DNA from: Thioclava nitratireducens
GTDB lineage: Bacteria; Pseudomonadota; Alphaproteobacteria; Rhodobacterales; Rhodobacteraceae
Direction: 5' to 3'
DNA: 64,000 nt
NCBI RefSeq assembly: GCF_001940525.2
Contig: NZ_CP019437.1
Coordinates: 3,087,501-3,151,500 of the forward strand
The notes under the pieces are model-generated. The model was not told the origin of the DNA, made no database searches, and saw nothing but the letters and a program-made list of their open reading frames with translations. A program made the position numbers and the translations under genes. Below, in pieces: positions 10,086 to 19,630 of the stretch. Position 1 is the first letter of the stretch. Each line of letters opens with the position of its first letter.

Positions 10086-10757
10086 ATGTCCATTCAGCTT
10101 TGCGTCTTCGACGCCTACGGCACGCTCTTCGACGTCGACGCCGCCGCGCGCAATCTGGCCGCCGAGGAACCGCGCCTGACCGAGATCTGGCCGCGCCTTG
10201 CAGCAGACTGGCGTCGCAAGCAGCTCGAATATAGCTGGCTGCGGGAGGTGATGGGCGATTACGTCGATTTCTGGCAGCTGACCCGCGACGGGCTCGATTG
10301 GGCGATGGCGGCGCAGGATCTCGACGATCCCGATTTGGCCGAGCGGCTGATGGCACTGTACCGCGAATTGCCCGCTTTCCCGGAAGTGCCCGAGATGCTC
10401 GATGCGCTGCACCATCGCGGTGTCGGGCGTGCGATCCTGTCGAATGGCGCGCCCGACATGCTGGGGGCTGCGGTTCATGCGGCGGGCGTGGGGCATCTGC
10501 TCGACGAGGTGCTCTCGATCCACGAGATCGGCCATTACAAACCGCGCGCCGCCGTCTACGACATGATCGCGCAGAAAATGGGCGTCGAACCGGAGAATAC
10601 CTGTTTCATCTCGTCGAATGGCTGGGACGCGGCGGGGGCGGCGAAGGCGGGCTTCCGGGTGCTGTGGGTCAACCGCGCAAACGCTCCGGTCGAACGGCTG
10701 CCCTATAAACCCGCTGCGATCCTGACGGACCTGCGCGCGGTGCCCGACCACCTTTGA
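10086..10757 (+). CDS. Haloacid dehalogenase type II (HAD superfamily)
   Basis: A 223-residue HAD hydrolase of the L-2-haloacid dehalogenase type. Asp9 in VFDAYGTLFD is the expected nucleophile, LSNGAPDML carries the conserved Ser/Asn, HYKPRAAVY the Lys, and SSNGWDAAGA is the type II haloacid dehalogenase signature that differs from the phosphatase-type DD motif. These enzymes replace the halogen of 2-haloacids by water with inversion. The natural substrate here is unknown; many genomic members lack a proven halogenated substrate. Confidence 0.85.
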   Translation: MSIQLCVFDAYGTLFDVDAAARNLAAEEPRLTEIWPRLAADWRRKQLEYSWLREVMGDYVDFWQLTRDGLDWAMAAQDLDDPDLAERLMALYRELPAFPEVPEMLDALHHRGVGRAILSNGAPDMLGAAVHAAGVGHLLDEVLSIHEIGHYKPRAAVYDMIAQKMGVEPENTCFISSNGWDAAGAAKAGFRVLWVNRANAPVERLPYKPAAILTDLRAVPDHL

Positions 10758-10764
10758 GCCGCGC

Positions 10765-11355
10765 TCACTCCTCCATCTCGCGCAGCGCGCGCCGCAGGCG
10801 CATCGTCTGCGCCTGAAACCCTTCGGCATCCGTGTATTCCACGAAATCGCGGTAGCGCAGATGCGGCCCCTTCACCCGGTGCGCGTGCTTGATCGGGCAC
10901 CAGTACTGCTCGGTCCGGCCGGCGATCTCGCGCACATAGCTCAGAAGCCCGTTGCAATAGCCGCAATAGACGCAGTTCAGCTTCTGCAGCGCGTTGAGAT
11001 AGGCCAGATGCTGACGGTCGACCACGATATGATCGGAGCGCTTCACCTTGGCGATACGGTAGATCGGAAAACAGATTGCCTGATAGAGGCTCACGAAAAG
11101 ATCGAGCAGCACGAAGGGCACGATCAGCGAATAGATCACCGGAGCCGTCAAAATGACCATCGGGCGCGCGTAGGACAGAAAGCGCAACAGGCCCACACGC
11201 GCCTGCCGGTGCGCATCGCGCACGCCCGCCTCGAACACCACCCGGTTATGATCGAGCCGGAATGCCATCGCCTCGCGGCGACGGTCCCATTCCGCTTCGA
11301 TCTCGTCTTCGAGCGCGCTCAGTCTTTCGTGTAATCTTTCCAGCGTGTCAGCCAT
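10765..11355 (-). CDS. Membrane protein with a CxxCxxC...C motif, unknown function
   Basis: I do not recognise the family. The 196 residues begin with a charged helix (MADTLERLHERLSALEDEIE, coiled-coil-like), then one long hydrophobic stretch at about 65-97 that could cross the membrane once or twice, and then a soluble tail with Cys128, Cys131, Cys134 and Cys153 (CVYCGYCNG and WCPIKH), able to bind zinc or an iron-sulfur cluster. The ATG at 11355 has GGGAGATCGCC upstream; longer frames to 12174 run antisense to the hydrolase gene and are not credible. It is convergent with the dehalogenase gene. Confidence 0.75.
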   Translation of the reverse strand: MADTLERLHERLSALEDEIEAEWDRRREAMAFRLDHNRVVFEAGVRDAHRQARVGLLRFLSYARPMVILTAPVIYSLIVPFVLLDLFVSLYQAICFPIYRIAKVKRSDHIVVDRQHLAYLNALQKLNCVYCGYCNGLLSYVREIAGRTEQYWCPIKHAHRVKGPHLRYRDFVEYTDAEGFQAQTMRLRRALREMEE

Positions 11356-11418
11356 GGCGATCTCCCTCTGACGCACTATGATCGCGGACAGGTCAGCAAT
11401 CCAGAGAGGAGCGGCGTA

Positions 11419-12243
11419 ATGGATTTCTTTACCGCGGATGATGGTGCGAAGATCGCGTATCGCGACAGCGGCAGCGGCGTGCCGATCCTGGCTTTGTCCG
11501 GTCTGACGCGGAACACCCGAGATTTCGACTATGTCGCCCCGCATCTGAAGGACGTGCGGCTGATCTGCATGGATTATCGCGGCCGCGGCGAGAGCGACTG
11601 GACCGGACAGGAAACCTACACCGTGCCGCGCGAAGCGGCGGATGCGCTCCAGCTTCTCGATCATCTCGGGATCGAGAAGGCGGCGATCCTCGGCACTTCG
11701 CGCGGTGGGCTCGTAGGCATGTATCTCGCGCTGACCGCGAAAGAGCGGATGACCGGGCTTGCGCTGAACGACGTGGGCCCCGTTCTCGACGAGACGGGGC
11801 TGAACAAGATCTTCGACTATATCGGGCGCAACCCGGCGGCGAAGAGCTACGCGGAAATGGCCGAGAAGCTGCCCGAGGCGATGACCGGCTTCGCCGACGT
11901 CCCACCCAACCGCTGGGCGATGGAGGTCCGTCACCATTACGTCGAGACCGAGACGGGGCTGAAGATCAATTACGACCCCGCCCTGCGCGAGGCTTTCCTC
12001 GGCGCCTTCAAGGGCGGCGTGGAGCCCGCCTGGCCGCTCTTCGAGGCGACCGAGGGGCTGCCGCTCGTCCTGATCCACGGCGCGAATTCCGATCTGCTGA
12101 GCGACGCCACCGTCGAAGAGATGCAGCGCCGTCGCCCGGACATGATCTATGCCCGCGTCGCCGACCGCGCCCATATCCCCTTCCTCGACGAACCCGAGGC
12201 GCTGGCCGCGCTGGAAGCGTGGATCGAGCGGATCAAAGGGTGA
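11419..12243 (+). CDS. Alpha/beta hydrolase
   Basis: A 274-residue cytoplasmic alpha/beta-fold hydrolase. The nucleophile elbow is GTSRG (Ser94), the oxyanion region YRGRGESDW lies at about 53-61, and the likely catalytic His is in RVADRAHIPFLDEPEAL near the C terminus. Sequence style resembles esterases and epoxide- or carbon-carbon-bond hydrolases; the substrate is unknown. Its TGA overlaps the GTG start of the next gene by 4 bp. Confidence 0.88.
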   Translation: MDFFTADDGAKIAYRDSGSGVPILALSGLTRNTRDFDYVAPHLKDVRLICMDYRGRGESDWTGQETYTVPREAADALQLLDHLGIEKAAILGTSRGGLVGMYLALTAKERMTGLALNDVGPVLDETGLNKIFDYIGRNPAAKSYAEMAEKLPEAMTGFADVPPNRWAMEVRHHYVETETGLKINYDPALREAFLGAFKGGVEPAWPLFEATEGLPLVLIHGANSDLLSDATVEEMQRRRPDMIYARVADRAHIPFLDEPEALAALEAWIERIKG

Positions 12244-13130
12244 GCGAGGCCCGCGTCACCCTCATCGCCAGCGCGATCACGCTGATCACGGGCGCGCTTT
12301 GGGGGCTTTACTGGCTGCCGGTGCGCGCGCTGGACGGCCATGGTCTGGCGGGCGCCTGGGGCACGGTCGCGATCACCGTGGTCGCCTGCGCGGCAATGGC
12401 GCCGGTCGCATGGGCCAAACGTGCCGAGCTTGCCACTGCGACGCCCGCAGCGCTGGCCTCGGTCGCGCTCGGCGGTGCGGCCTTCGCGCTCTATTCGATC
12501 GGTTTCCTCTATGGCCGCGTCGCGCTGGTGATCCTGCTGTGGTTTCTCACCCCGGTCTGGTCGGTGCTGATCGGACGGTTCGTGATGGGCTGGCCGGTCT
12601 CGCGGCTGCGGATGGCTGCGATCGTCGTGGGTCTCTCCGGGCTCGGTCTGATGCTGGGCGCGGGCGGCGGCCTGCCCCTGCCGAGCAGCCTCGGCGAATG
12701 GATGACCCTCGTCGGCGGCGTGATCTGGTCGGTCGCGACCACCGGGATGCGCACCAGATCGACGCTCTCGCCCGGCCCGGCCACCTTCACCTTCGCGGCT
12801 GGCGCGGCCCTCACCGCGCTCTGCCTCGCGCCGTTCCTCGCGCCCCTTCCCGCGAGCGGGGTCGATTGGGCCGCCGCACTCGGGCTGACCATCTCCGCCG
12901 GGGTGTTCTGGTGGGGCGCTGCGACGGCAGCTCTGATGTGGGCCACCGTCCGGCTCGAACCGGCGCGGATCGGAATCTTGCTGATGAGCGAGGTCCTGGT
13001 GGGCGCGGTCTCCGCCGCGCTGATCGCAGGAGAGCTGCTCTCCGCTATGGAGATCGCAGGCGGCGCGCTCGTACTCGCAGCCGGTCTGCTGGAAGTCTGG
13101 CCCGCCCGCCCCGCGCAACGCCCCGCCTGA
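12240..13130 (+). CDS. DMT superfamily (EamA-type) transporter
   Basis: A 296-residue inner-membrane protein with about ten transmembrane segments in two EamA-like repeats. A GTG at 12240 overlapping the hydrolase stop (GTGA) gives the N terminus VSEARVTLIASAITLITGAL, which starts at the first membrane helix; the frame extends 21 bp further upstream but that part lies within the hydrolase gene. The family exports amino acids, purines and other metabolites; substrate unknown. A strong terminator follows. Confidence 0.85.
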   Translation: MSEARVTLIASAITLITGALWGLYWLPVRALDGHGLAGAWGTVAITVVACAAMAPVAWAKRAELATATPAALASVALGGAAFALYSIGFLYGRVALVILLWFLTPVWSVLIGRFVMGWPVSRLRMAAIVVGLSGLGLMLGAGGGLPLPSSLGEWMTLVGGVIWSVATTGMRTRSTLSPGPATFTFAAGAALTALCLAPFLAPLPASGVDWAAALGLTISAGVFWWGAATAALMWATVRLEPARIGILLMSEVLVGAVSAALIAGELLSAMEIAGGALVLAAGLLEVWPARPAQRPA

Positions 13131-13154
13131 CCTACACTTCCCATCCGTAAACAA

Positions 13155-13180
13155 AAAAGGCGCCCGGAAGGGCGCCTTTT
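13155..13180. terminator. Bidirectional rho-independent terminator
   Basis: The perfect 11-bp stem AAAAGGCGCCC / GGGCGCCTTTT with a GGAA loop lies between the convergent transporter and efp genes. It has a T run on one strand and an A run on the other, so it can serve both genes. Confidence 0.9.
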
Positions 13181-13200
13181 CTATCAGATCGCTGCGAGGA

Positions 13201-13770
13201 TCAGTCCTTCGCGCGCTCCACATAGGTGGTGTCTTCGGTGTTGATCACGATGCGCGTACCGACTCCGATATGCGGCGGCACCATCACGCGGATCCCGCCG
13301 GTGCAGATCGAGGGCTTGTAGCTCGACGAGGCGGTCTGACCCTTCACGACCGGCTCGGTCTCTTCGACCTCGACAGTGACTTTCTGCGGCAGGTCGATCG
13401 CGATCGCGTTTTCCTGGAAGGTCTTGAGATGAACGCGGATCCCGTCGCGCAGGAATACCTTCGCATCGCCGATCACGTCTTCCTGAACCGCGAGCTGCTC
13501 GTAGGTCTCGGGGTCCATGAAGTGGTAGCCTTCGCCATCCTCATAGAGGAAATCGTATTCACGCTCTTCGACATGGGCGCGCTCGACCTGCTCGGTCGTG
13601 CGCCAACGCTCCGACACCTTGGTGCCGTCCGAGATGCGGCGCATGTCGACCTGCGTCACGGGCGTGCCCTTGCCGGGATGGATGTTCTGCGCGGTGATCA
13701 CGACGTAAAGCTTGTCGTCGATTTCTAGCACGTTGCCCTTGCGGACAGAGGAAGCGATGACTTTCGCCAT
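13201..13770 (-). CDS. efp: Elongation factor P
   Basis: EF-P binds ribosomes stalled on polyproline stretches and promotes peptide bond formation. It has 189 residues in three beta domains (KOW-like, OB, C-terminal). The modified loop HPGKGTPV has Lys34 at the position lysylated by EpmA in E. coli, which agrees with the presence of epmA next to it in divergent orientation. The site AAAGGGG precedes the ATG. Confidence 0.96.
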   Translation of the reverse strand: MAKVIASSVRKGNVLEIDDKLYVVITAQNIHPGKGTPVTQVDMRRISDGTKVSERWRTTEQVERAHVEEREYDFLYEDGEGYHFMDPETYEQLAVQEDVIGDAKVFLRDGIRVHLKTFQENAIAIDLPQKVTVEVEETEPVVKGQTASSSYKPSICTGGIRVMVPPHIGVGTRIVINTEDTTYVERAKD

Positions 13771-13869
13771 GAAAGGACCCCTTTGAATTCGGATAAAACA
13801 GGCTCTGGCGCCCGGATTGCAGAGCGCCTAAACCATTTGCGCCCCGATTTCCAGCCTGAAAGGCCTTCC

Positions 13870-14910
13870 ATGCCCCCGTTCTGGACGCCCGAGCGCCACG
13901 CCGACCGCCGCCCTGCCCTGCTCGCGCGCAACCGCATTCAGGCCGCGATCCGCGGCTGGCTGGCGGCAGAGGATTTCGTCGAAGTCGATCCCTGCGCTCT
14001 GCAGGTCTCGCCCGGCAACGAGGCGCATCTGCACGCCTTCGCCACCGACATGATCGGCAATGACGGCGCGGCGCGGCGAATGTATCTGCACACCTCGCCC
14101 GAATTCGCGATGAAGAAACTGCTGGCGGCGGGCGAGCCGCGCATCGCCGCCTTCGCCCATGTCTGGCGCAACCGCGAGGCGGGCAAGCGCCATTCGCCCG
14201 AATTCACCATGCTCGAATGGTATCGCGCGGGCGAAGACTACACCGCGCTGATGGCGGATTGCGCGGCGATGCTGCGGCTGGCCGCGGAGGCAGCGGGATC
14301 GCCCGTGCTGCGCTATGGCACCGCCGAGTGCGATCCCTTCGCCGAACCTGAGCGGTGGTCGGTGGCCGACGCGTTCGAACGCCATGCCGGGATCGACCTG
14401 CTCGGCACCTGCGACGGAGCGGAAACGGACGTGGCGGCCCTGCGCGGGCAATGCGAGGCGATCGGCTTTGCGGTTGCCGATGCGGATAGCTGGTCCGACA
14501 TCGTCTCGAAACTGCTGGTCGCGAAGGTCGAACCGCATCTGGGCCATGGCCGCGCGATGATTCTGGACCGCTATCCACTGGCCGAGGCCGCGCTGGCCCG
14601 CCCTGCCCCGGATGACGCCCGCGTGGCCGAACGGTTCGAGCTTTACGCCTGCGGGGTAGAACTCGCCAACGGCTTCGGCGAGCTGACCGATCCGGTCGAG
14701 CAGCGCCGCCGCTTCGAGGCCGATATGGACCTGAAGGAACAGCTTTACGGCGAGCGTTACCCGATCGACGAAGACTTCCTCGCAGCGCTCGAGATCATGC
14801 CCGAAGCGTCGGGCATCGCGCTCGGCTTCGACCGGCTGGTGATGCTCGCGACCGGCGCGCCGAAGATCGAGGATGTGCTCTGGGTTCCGGTGGGCGGCGC
14901 GACGGGTTGA
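13870..14910 (+). CDS. epmA: EF-P lysine (beta-lysyl) ligase EpmA (GenX/PoxA)
   Basis: A truncated class II lysyl-tRNA synthetase homologue without an anticodon-binding domain, 346 residues. It attaches (R)-beta-lysine, or lysine, to EF-P Lys34. Class II motifs are visible: YLHTSPEFAMKKLL, motif 2 VWRNREAGKRHSPEFTMLEW and motif 3 GIALGFDRLVML. The ATG at 13870 fits the family N terminus; 29 extra codons upstream to 13783 have no family support and would overlap the promoter region shared with efp. The partner aminomutase EpmB is not in this window. Confidence 0.93.
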   Translation: MPPFWTPERHADRRPALLARNRIQAAIRGWLAAEDFVEVDPCALQVSPGNEAHLHAFATDMIGNDGAARRMYLHTSPEFAMKKLLAAGEPRIAAFAHVWRNREAGKRHSPEFTMLEWYRAGEDYTALMADCAAMLRLAAEAAGSPVLRYGTAECDPFAEPERWSVADAFERHAGIDLLGTCDGAETDVAALRGQCEAIGFAVADADSWSDIVSKLLVAKVEPHLGHGRAMILDRYPLAEAALARPAPDDARVAERFELYACGVELANGFGELTDPVEQRRRFEADMDLKEQLYGERYPIDEDFLAALEIMPEASGIALGFDRLVMLATGAPKIEDVLWVPVGGATG

Positions 14911-14913
14911 GGC

Positions 14914-15303
14914 TCAGCCCTTCCCGCCCTTCTTCTCGGCCGCATGATCGGCCAGCACCTTGAACGGCACCACCCGCAGCGCATCGCGATGGGTCGAGGC
15001 CAGCATCACCTCGGGCGCGCAGCCCTCCTGCACCGCCTGCAAAAAGCGCGACGCGCACAGGCACCAGCGGTCGCCCGGCTTGAGCCCCGGAAAGTCGTAT
15101 TCGGGGCGCGGCGTGCTCAGGTCGTTGCCGAGATATTTCGAGAAGGCGAGGAACTCCGACGTCATCACCGCGCAGACCGTATGCGAGCCGCTATCCTCCC
15201 AGCAGGTGTTGCAGCTGCCATCACGGAAAAACCCGGTCCGGGGCTCGAGCGAACAGGGTTGCAAGGGGCCGCCCAGAACGTTGATCGCCTCATACATCTG
15301 CAT
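14914..15303 (-). CDS. DUF2237 family protein
   Basis: A 129-residue protein of the DUF2237 family, recognised by NVLGGPLQPCSLEPRTGFFRDG, a CNTCWEDSGSHTVCAVMT segment and GDRWCLCASRF. Several cysteines are conserved and could bind metal, but no function is known. It has a GGGGAGGG ribosome site and lies 17 bp downstream of the serine hydrolase gene on the same strand, so they may be co-transcribed. It ends 3 bp from the convergent epmA stop. Confidence 0.88.
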   Translation of the reverse strand: MQMYEAINVLGGPLQPCSLEPRTGFFRDGSCNTCWEDSGSHTVCAVMTSEFLAFSKYLGNDLSTPRPEYDFPGLKPGDRWCLCASRFLQAVQEGCAPEVMLASTHRDALRVVPFKVLADHAAEKKGGKG

Positions 15304-15320
15304 CGCGCGGCCCTCCCCTT

Positions 15321-16493
15321 TCAGGAAACCTCGGCGATGCGGCGCAACATGGCAAGGTTTTCCTCTTCGACGCCCTCCTCCTTGAAACGCCAGTCGGCGG
15401 CGTTAATCGCGATCACCGCGTCGGTCGCGGGGCTGACATAGATATGCTGGCCATAGATGCCGCGCGCGAAATAGTCGCCGCCGTGATCCGCCGTGTCGAC
15501 GGGCACCCACCATTGATAGCCGTAGCCCTCGCCCTTCGGCGCCTGCAGCGCGGTCGATTTCGTAACCCAGTCCTCGGGCACGATCTGGCGGCCGTTCCAG
15601 AAGCCCTTTTGCAGGAACATCTGGCCGAAGCGCGCATAGTCGCGCGTCCGCAGGTTCAGCCCGCCAAGGACGAAGCTGACGCCCAGCCCGTCGGTCAGCA
15701 TCACGGGCGCGGCCTCCAGCCCCATCGGCACGATCAGCAATTCGCCCATCACCTGCGCCGGGTCGGCCCCGGTCGCGCCCGCAATGACCATGCCCAGAAC
15801 ATGCGTGTCGATCGAGACATAGAGCATCCGCGCCCCCGGCTCCGCCTCGCGGATCTTGAGCGAGGCTGCGAAGGCGTCCATCGATCGCCCCATCGCCAGC
15901 ACACGACCCATCTTGTTGATATCCGAATGGAAATCTAGATAGTCCTCGTTGAACGCCACGCCCGAGGACATCACCAGCGCATCTCGAATCGTGACGCCGT
16001 CATAGCCCGACCCCTTCAGCTGCGGCGCAAAGCGGGTGAGCGGCGCGTCGAGATCGGGGATGACACCCTGATGGTGCAGGATCCCCAGCGTGGCCGAGAG
16101 GAAGCTTTTCGCCATCGACCATGAGATCCGCAGATCCTCTGGCGCAGTGCCGCGGAAATAGCGCTCATGCGTGATCTGCCCATGGCGCAGCTTCACCAGC
16201 GCGGTGATCCAGCGCCGCTCGATCCAGTCGTCGACACCATCGGGCAGCGCATCCTCCGCCCCGCGGGGCAGGTCCGACACCGGCCCGTCGCCACGCGCAA
16301 TCTCGCGCGAATGAAACAGCGCGGGCATGTTGGAGAAATTGCCGACAATCCGGTCGGGCTCGAACAGCCGGTTCACCGCGCGCAGCCGCGCGATCTCGTC
16401 GCGCTTCCACCAAGCGAGCCCCGCAATCGGCAGCGCCGCCGCCATGCCGACACGGATCGCTCCGCGCATCGCCTTTTGTCCAAGCTGTTTCAT
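15321..16493 (-). CDS. Serine hydrolase, beta-lactamase class C/esterase family
   Basis: A 390-residue penicillin-binding-fold hydrolase. A hydrophobic segment at about 14-28 (VGMAAALPIAGLAWW) looks like an uncleaved membrane anchor or signal. SxxK is SMAK (Ser126, Lys129) and the Tyr motif is probably the YVSIDTH segment. It resembles 6-aminohexanoate-dimer hydrolases and EstB-like esterases; true beta-lactamase activity is not implied. The ATG at 16493 has GAGGGGA upstream; a GTG five codons earlier is the alternative. Confidence 0.85.
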   Translation of the reverse strand: MKQLGQKAMRGAIRVGMAAALPIAGLAWWKRDEIARLRAVNRLFEPDRIVGNFSNMPALFHSREIARGDGPVSDLPRGAEDALPDGVDDWIERRWITALVKLRHGQITHERYFRGTAPEDLRISWSMAKSFLSATLGILHHQGVIPDLDAPLTRFAPQLKGSGYDGVTIRDALVMSSGVAFNEDYLDFHSDINKMGRVLAMGRSMDAFAASLKIREAEPGARMLYVSIDTHVLGMVIAGATGADPAQVMGELLIVPMGLEAAPVMLTDGLGVSFVLGGLNLRTRDYARFGQMFLQKGFWNGRQIVPEDWVTKSTALQAPKGEGYGYQWWVPVDTADHGGDYFARGIYGQHIYVSPATDAVIAINAADWRFKEEGVEEENLAMLRRIAEVS

Positions 16494-16596
16494 CGCACGT
16501 CCCCTCACCGCATGTCGTCACGGCAAGCAAGCACGCAGCACGCCGCCGCGGCAAGGAGAACCGGGCGTCATCGCGCAAACGCGACCTGCCCAAGGG

Positions 16597-17106
16597 TCAG
16601 TAGATATAGCGGATCTGGTCGGTCCAGTAGCGCTCCATCCGGCGCAGCGTGTGGTTCATTTCTTCCATCGCTTCGAAGGTGATGACGCCGCGCGTCTCCA
16701 TCCCGCAGGCATGCCGCTCGAACAGGTCCGCGACATTGTCGCGCAAGCCCCGTCCTTTCGGCGTCAGGCGCACCCGGACCGAGCGGCGATCGATCTCGCT
16801 GCGCTGATGGTGCATATAGCCCGCCTCCACCAGTTTCTTGAGATTGTAGGAGACGTTCGAGCCCTGGTAATAGCCTCGGGTCTTCAACTCCCCCGCGGTC
16901 ACCTCGTTTTCGCCCACGTTGAACAGCAACAGCGCCTGCACCGGGTTGATCTCGAGGATGCCCAGCCGCTCGAACTCGTCCTTGATCACATCGAGCAGCA
17001 AGCGGTGCAGCCGCTCCAGCAGCGATAGGCTGTCCAGATATCCCGCCATCAGCCCCGGGCTCGCCGGGACGGACGTCATGTCGCTTGCAGATTTCTGCAC
17101 GGTCAT
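16597..17106 (-). CDS. MarR family transcriptional regulator (LdtR-like)
   Basis: A 169-residue winged-helix protein. The recognition region GYYQGSNVSYNLKKLVEAGY and the wing RSEIDRRSVRVRLTPKG are those of the alphaproteobacterial MarR-like group that includes LdtR, a regulator of L,D-transpeptidase genes in Rhizobiales. The LdtR link is from memory of the recognition helix and remains tentative; no target can be read from the neighbourhood. Confidence 0.8.
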   Translation of the reverse strand: MTVQKSASDMTSVPASPGLMAGYLDSLSLLERLHRLLLDVIKDEFERLGILEINPVQALLLFNVGENEVTAGELKTRGYYQGSNVSYNLKKLVEAGYMHHQRSEIDRRSVRVRLTPKGRGLRDNVADLFERHACGMETRGVITFEAMEEMNHTLRRMERYWTDQIRYIY

Positions 17107-17197
17107 AGCACTCTCCGCCAGTTGCGCTGCCCCTCAGGCAGGACAGTGGCGGGAAATGGAAAAGATACCGTTAATCGGGCCGAAATCTCTGAAAATT

Positions 17198-17231
17198 CGC
17201 GGAAAACCCGATGAAATCCGGGGTTTCCGCG
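17198..17231 (-). terminator. Probable terminator of the XRE-sdhE pair
   Basis: A 13-bp stem with one mismatch (CGCGGAAAACCCG / CGGGGTTTCCGCG, loop ATGAAATC) lies 7 bp after the sdhE stop in minus-strand reading and is followed there by GAATTTTC. The T tract is weak, so termination is likely rather than certain. Confidence 0.55.
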
Positions 17232-17237
17232 CGGTTT

Positions 17238-17516
17238 TCAGCTTTTGGTAATGTGGCGCTCGCGCGCGAATTGGCCGATTTCGGAGAGCAGATCGAGATA
17301 TTGCGGCGGGCAAGGCTGCGCGCCGGACACCCATGGGTAGAGGTCCTGATCGTTCTCTTCGAGCAGCTGATCGTAGAGTTCGAGAGTGTCGGCATCCAGC
17401 TCGGGCAGCCGCGCATCCGCATAAGGCCCGAGGATCAGGTCCATTTCCTTGATCCCGCGCCGCCAGCTGCGCATCTTCATCCGTTTCAGCCGCGCCTCTC
17501 GCGTCTCTGCCATCAA
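17238..17516 (-). CDS. sdhE: FAD assembly factor SdhE (succinate dehydrogenase assembly factor 2)
   Basis: A 92-residue helical protein that promotes covalent flavinylation of SdhA (and FrdA). The key RGxKE motif is present (RRGIKEMD, Arg20-Gly21 to Glu24), followed by YDQLLEENDQDLYPWVSG, typical of the SdhE/Sdh5 family. Its start overlaps the stop of the upstream XRE regulator by 4 bp (ATGA), so the two are translated together. Confidence 0.93.
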   Translation of the reverse strand: MMAETREARLKRMKMRSWRRGIKEMDLILGPYADARLPELDADTLELYDQLLEENDQDLYPWVSGAQPCPPQYLDLLSEIGQFARERHITKS

Positions 17517-17890
17517 CTCTCTCCTGCCACCAAACGCTTCTCCAGCCGCGCCAGCCGAACGTCGAGTTCCTCGAGACCGGACCGCACTTCCCGGATCTCG
17601 CGCACAAGGGCGCGTTCCGCCTTTGCGTCTTCTCCCTGTTCGGGCGGGCCGTCAAGCCCTTCGCCCGACCCGGTGAGCAGCCACATCAGCGTGACGTTGA
17701 GCATGCCCGACAGCATCTGCAGCCGGTTCGCGCGCGGCTCGAGCACATCCTCTTCCCAAGCCTGCAACGTCTCGAGCCGGACGCCGAGCTGCGTCGCCAG
17801 GTCCTCCTGGCTCAACCCGGCCGCTTCGCGCGCCCCCGCGAGCCGGTCGCCGAATGTTGCGCTCGCCTCGCCATACCAATCGTCGACCAT
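17513..17890 (-). CDS. XRE-family helix-turn-helix regulator
   Basis: A 125-residue protein with an N-terminal HTH (FGDRLAGAREAAGLSQEDLA and RLETLQAWEEDVLEPRANRL, about 13-55) and a C-terminal charged helix (EVRSGLEELDVRLARLEKRL) that probably forms a coiled coil. It is translationally coupled to sdhE; whether it controls sdhE or succinate dehydrogenase is unknown. It is divergent from the aminotransferase gene. Confidence 0.88.
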   Translation of the reverse strand: MVDDWYGEASATFGDRLAGAREAAGLSQEDLATQLGVRLETLQAWEEDVLEPRANRLQMLSGMLNVTLMWLLTGSGEGLDGPPEQGEDAKAERALVREIREVRSGLEELDVRLARLEKRLVAGES

Positions 17891-17892
17891 GA

Positions 17893-19176
<1,284 letters not shown>

Positions 19177-19203
19177 GGCGGACTATCCAAGGGAGATTGG
19201 CGA

Positions 19204-19605
19204 ATGACTGACTTGCCCGAGTATTTTTTCCGGGTGAAGGAGAATGGCGCGACGGTGTTTCGCGTCGATACCGAGAACCGTCAGCGCCGGATCGAGATGG
19301 ACCCGATCGCCAATATCAATATCCGCAACGGCGAGATCAAACCGCAGGGCGACCGGGTTCTGACCGAGCAAGACCGCGCCGAGATCGAAGCATGGATGGC
19401 GCATCGCCGCGAGGTGCTCGCCCAGCGCGATGTCGACGATATTCTGCGCGCGGTCGATCACCTCAATCTCGTAGCGCAATGGGCGCAGTCGAAGGCGACC
19501 GACGCGCAACTCGAAGAGATCACGGATACGCTGTTGCTGACGATGCACGACCTGCGCAGTGTTCTCGTGCGCAAGAAGGCCGAGCGGCTGACGAGCGAGG
19601 GCTGA
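19204..19605 (+). CDS. Conserved hypothetical protein
   Basis: I do not recognise a named family. The 133 residues start with a beta-rich segment (PEYFFRVKENGATVFRVDTE and RIEMDPIANINIRNGEIKPQ), then a helical part with LTEQDRAEIEAWMAHRR and a long C-terminal helix. No signal peptide, membrane segment or cysteine is seen, so it is probably a small cytoplasmic protein. It has GGGAGAT as a ribosome site, follows the aminotransferase by 27 bp and is likely in its operon. Confidence 0.8.
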   Translation: MTDLPEYFFRVKENGATVFRVDTENRQRRIEMDPIANINIRNGEIKPQGDRVLTEQDRAEIEAWMAHRREVLAQRDVDDILRAVDHLNLVAQWAQSKATDAQLEEITDTLLLTMHDLRSVLVRKKAERLTSEG

Positions 19606-19630
19606 GCCCTGCGGCTCGGGCCCATCGACC

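Noticed and set aside
15321..16493. Acquired beta-lactamase resistance gene
   Set aside because: The protein has the SxxK fold but lacks mobile-element context and resembles chromosomal esterase-type serine hydrolases.
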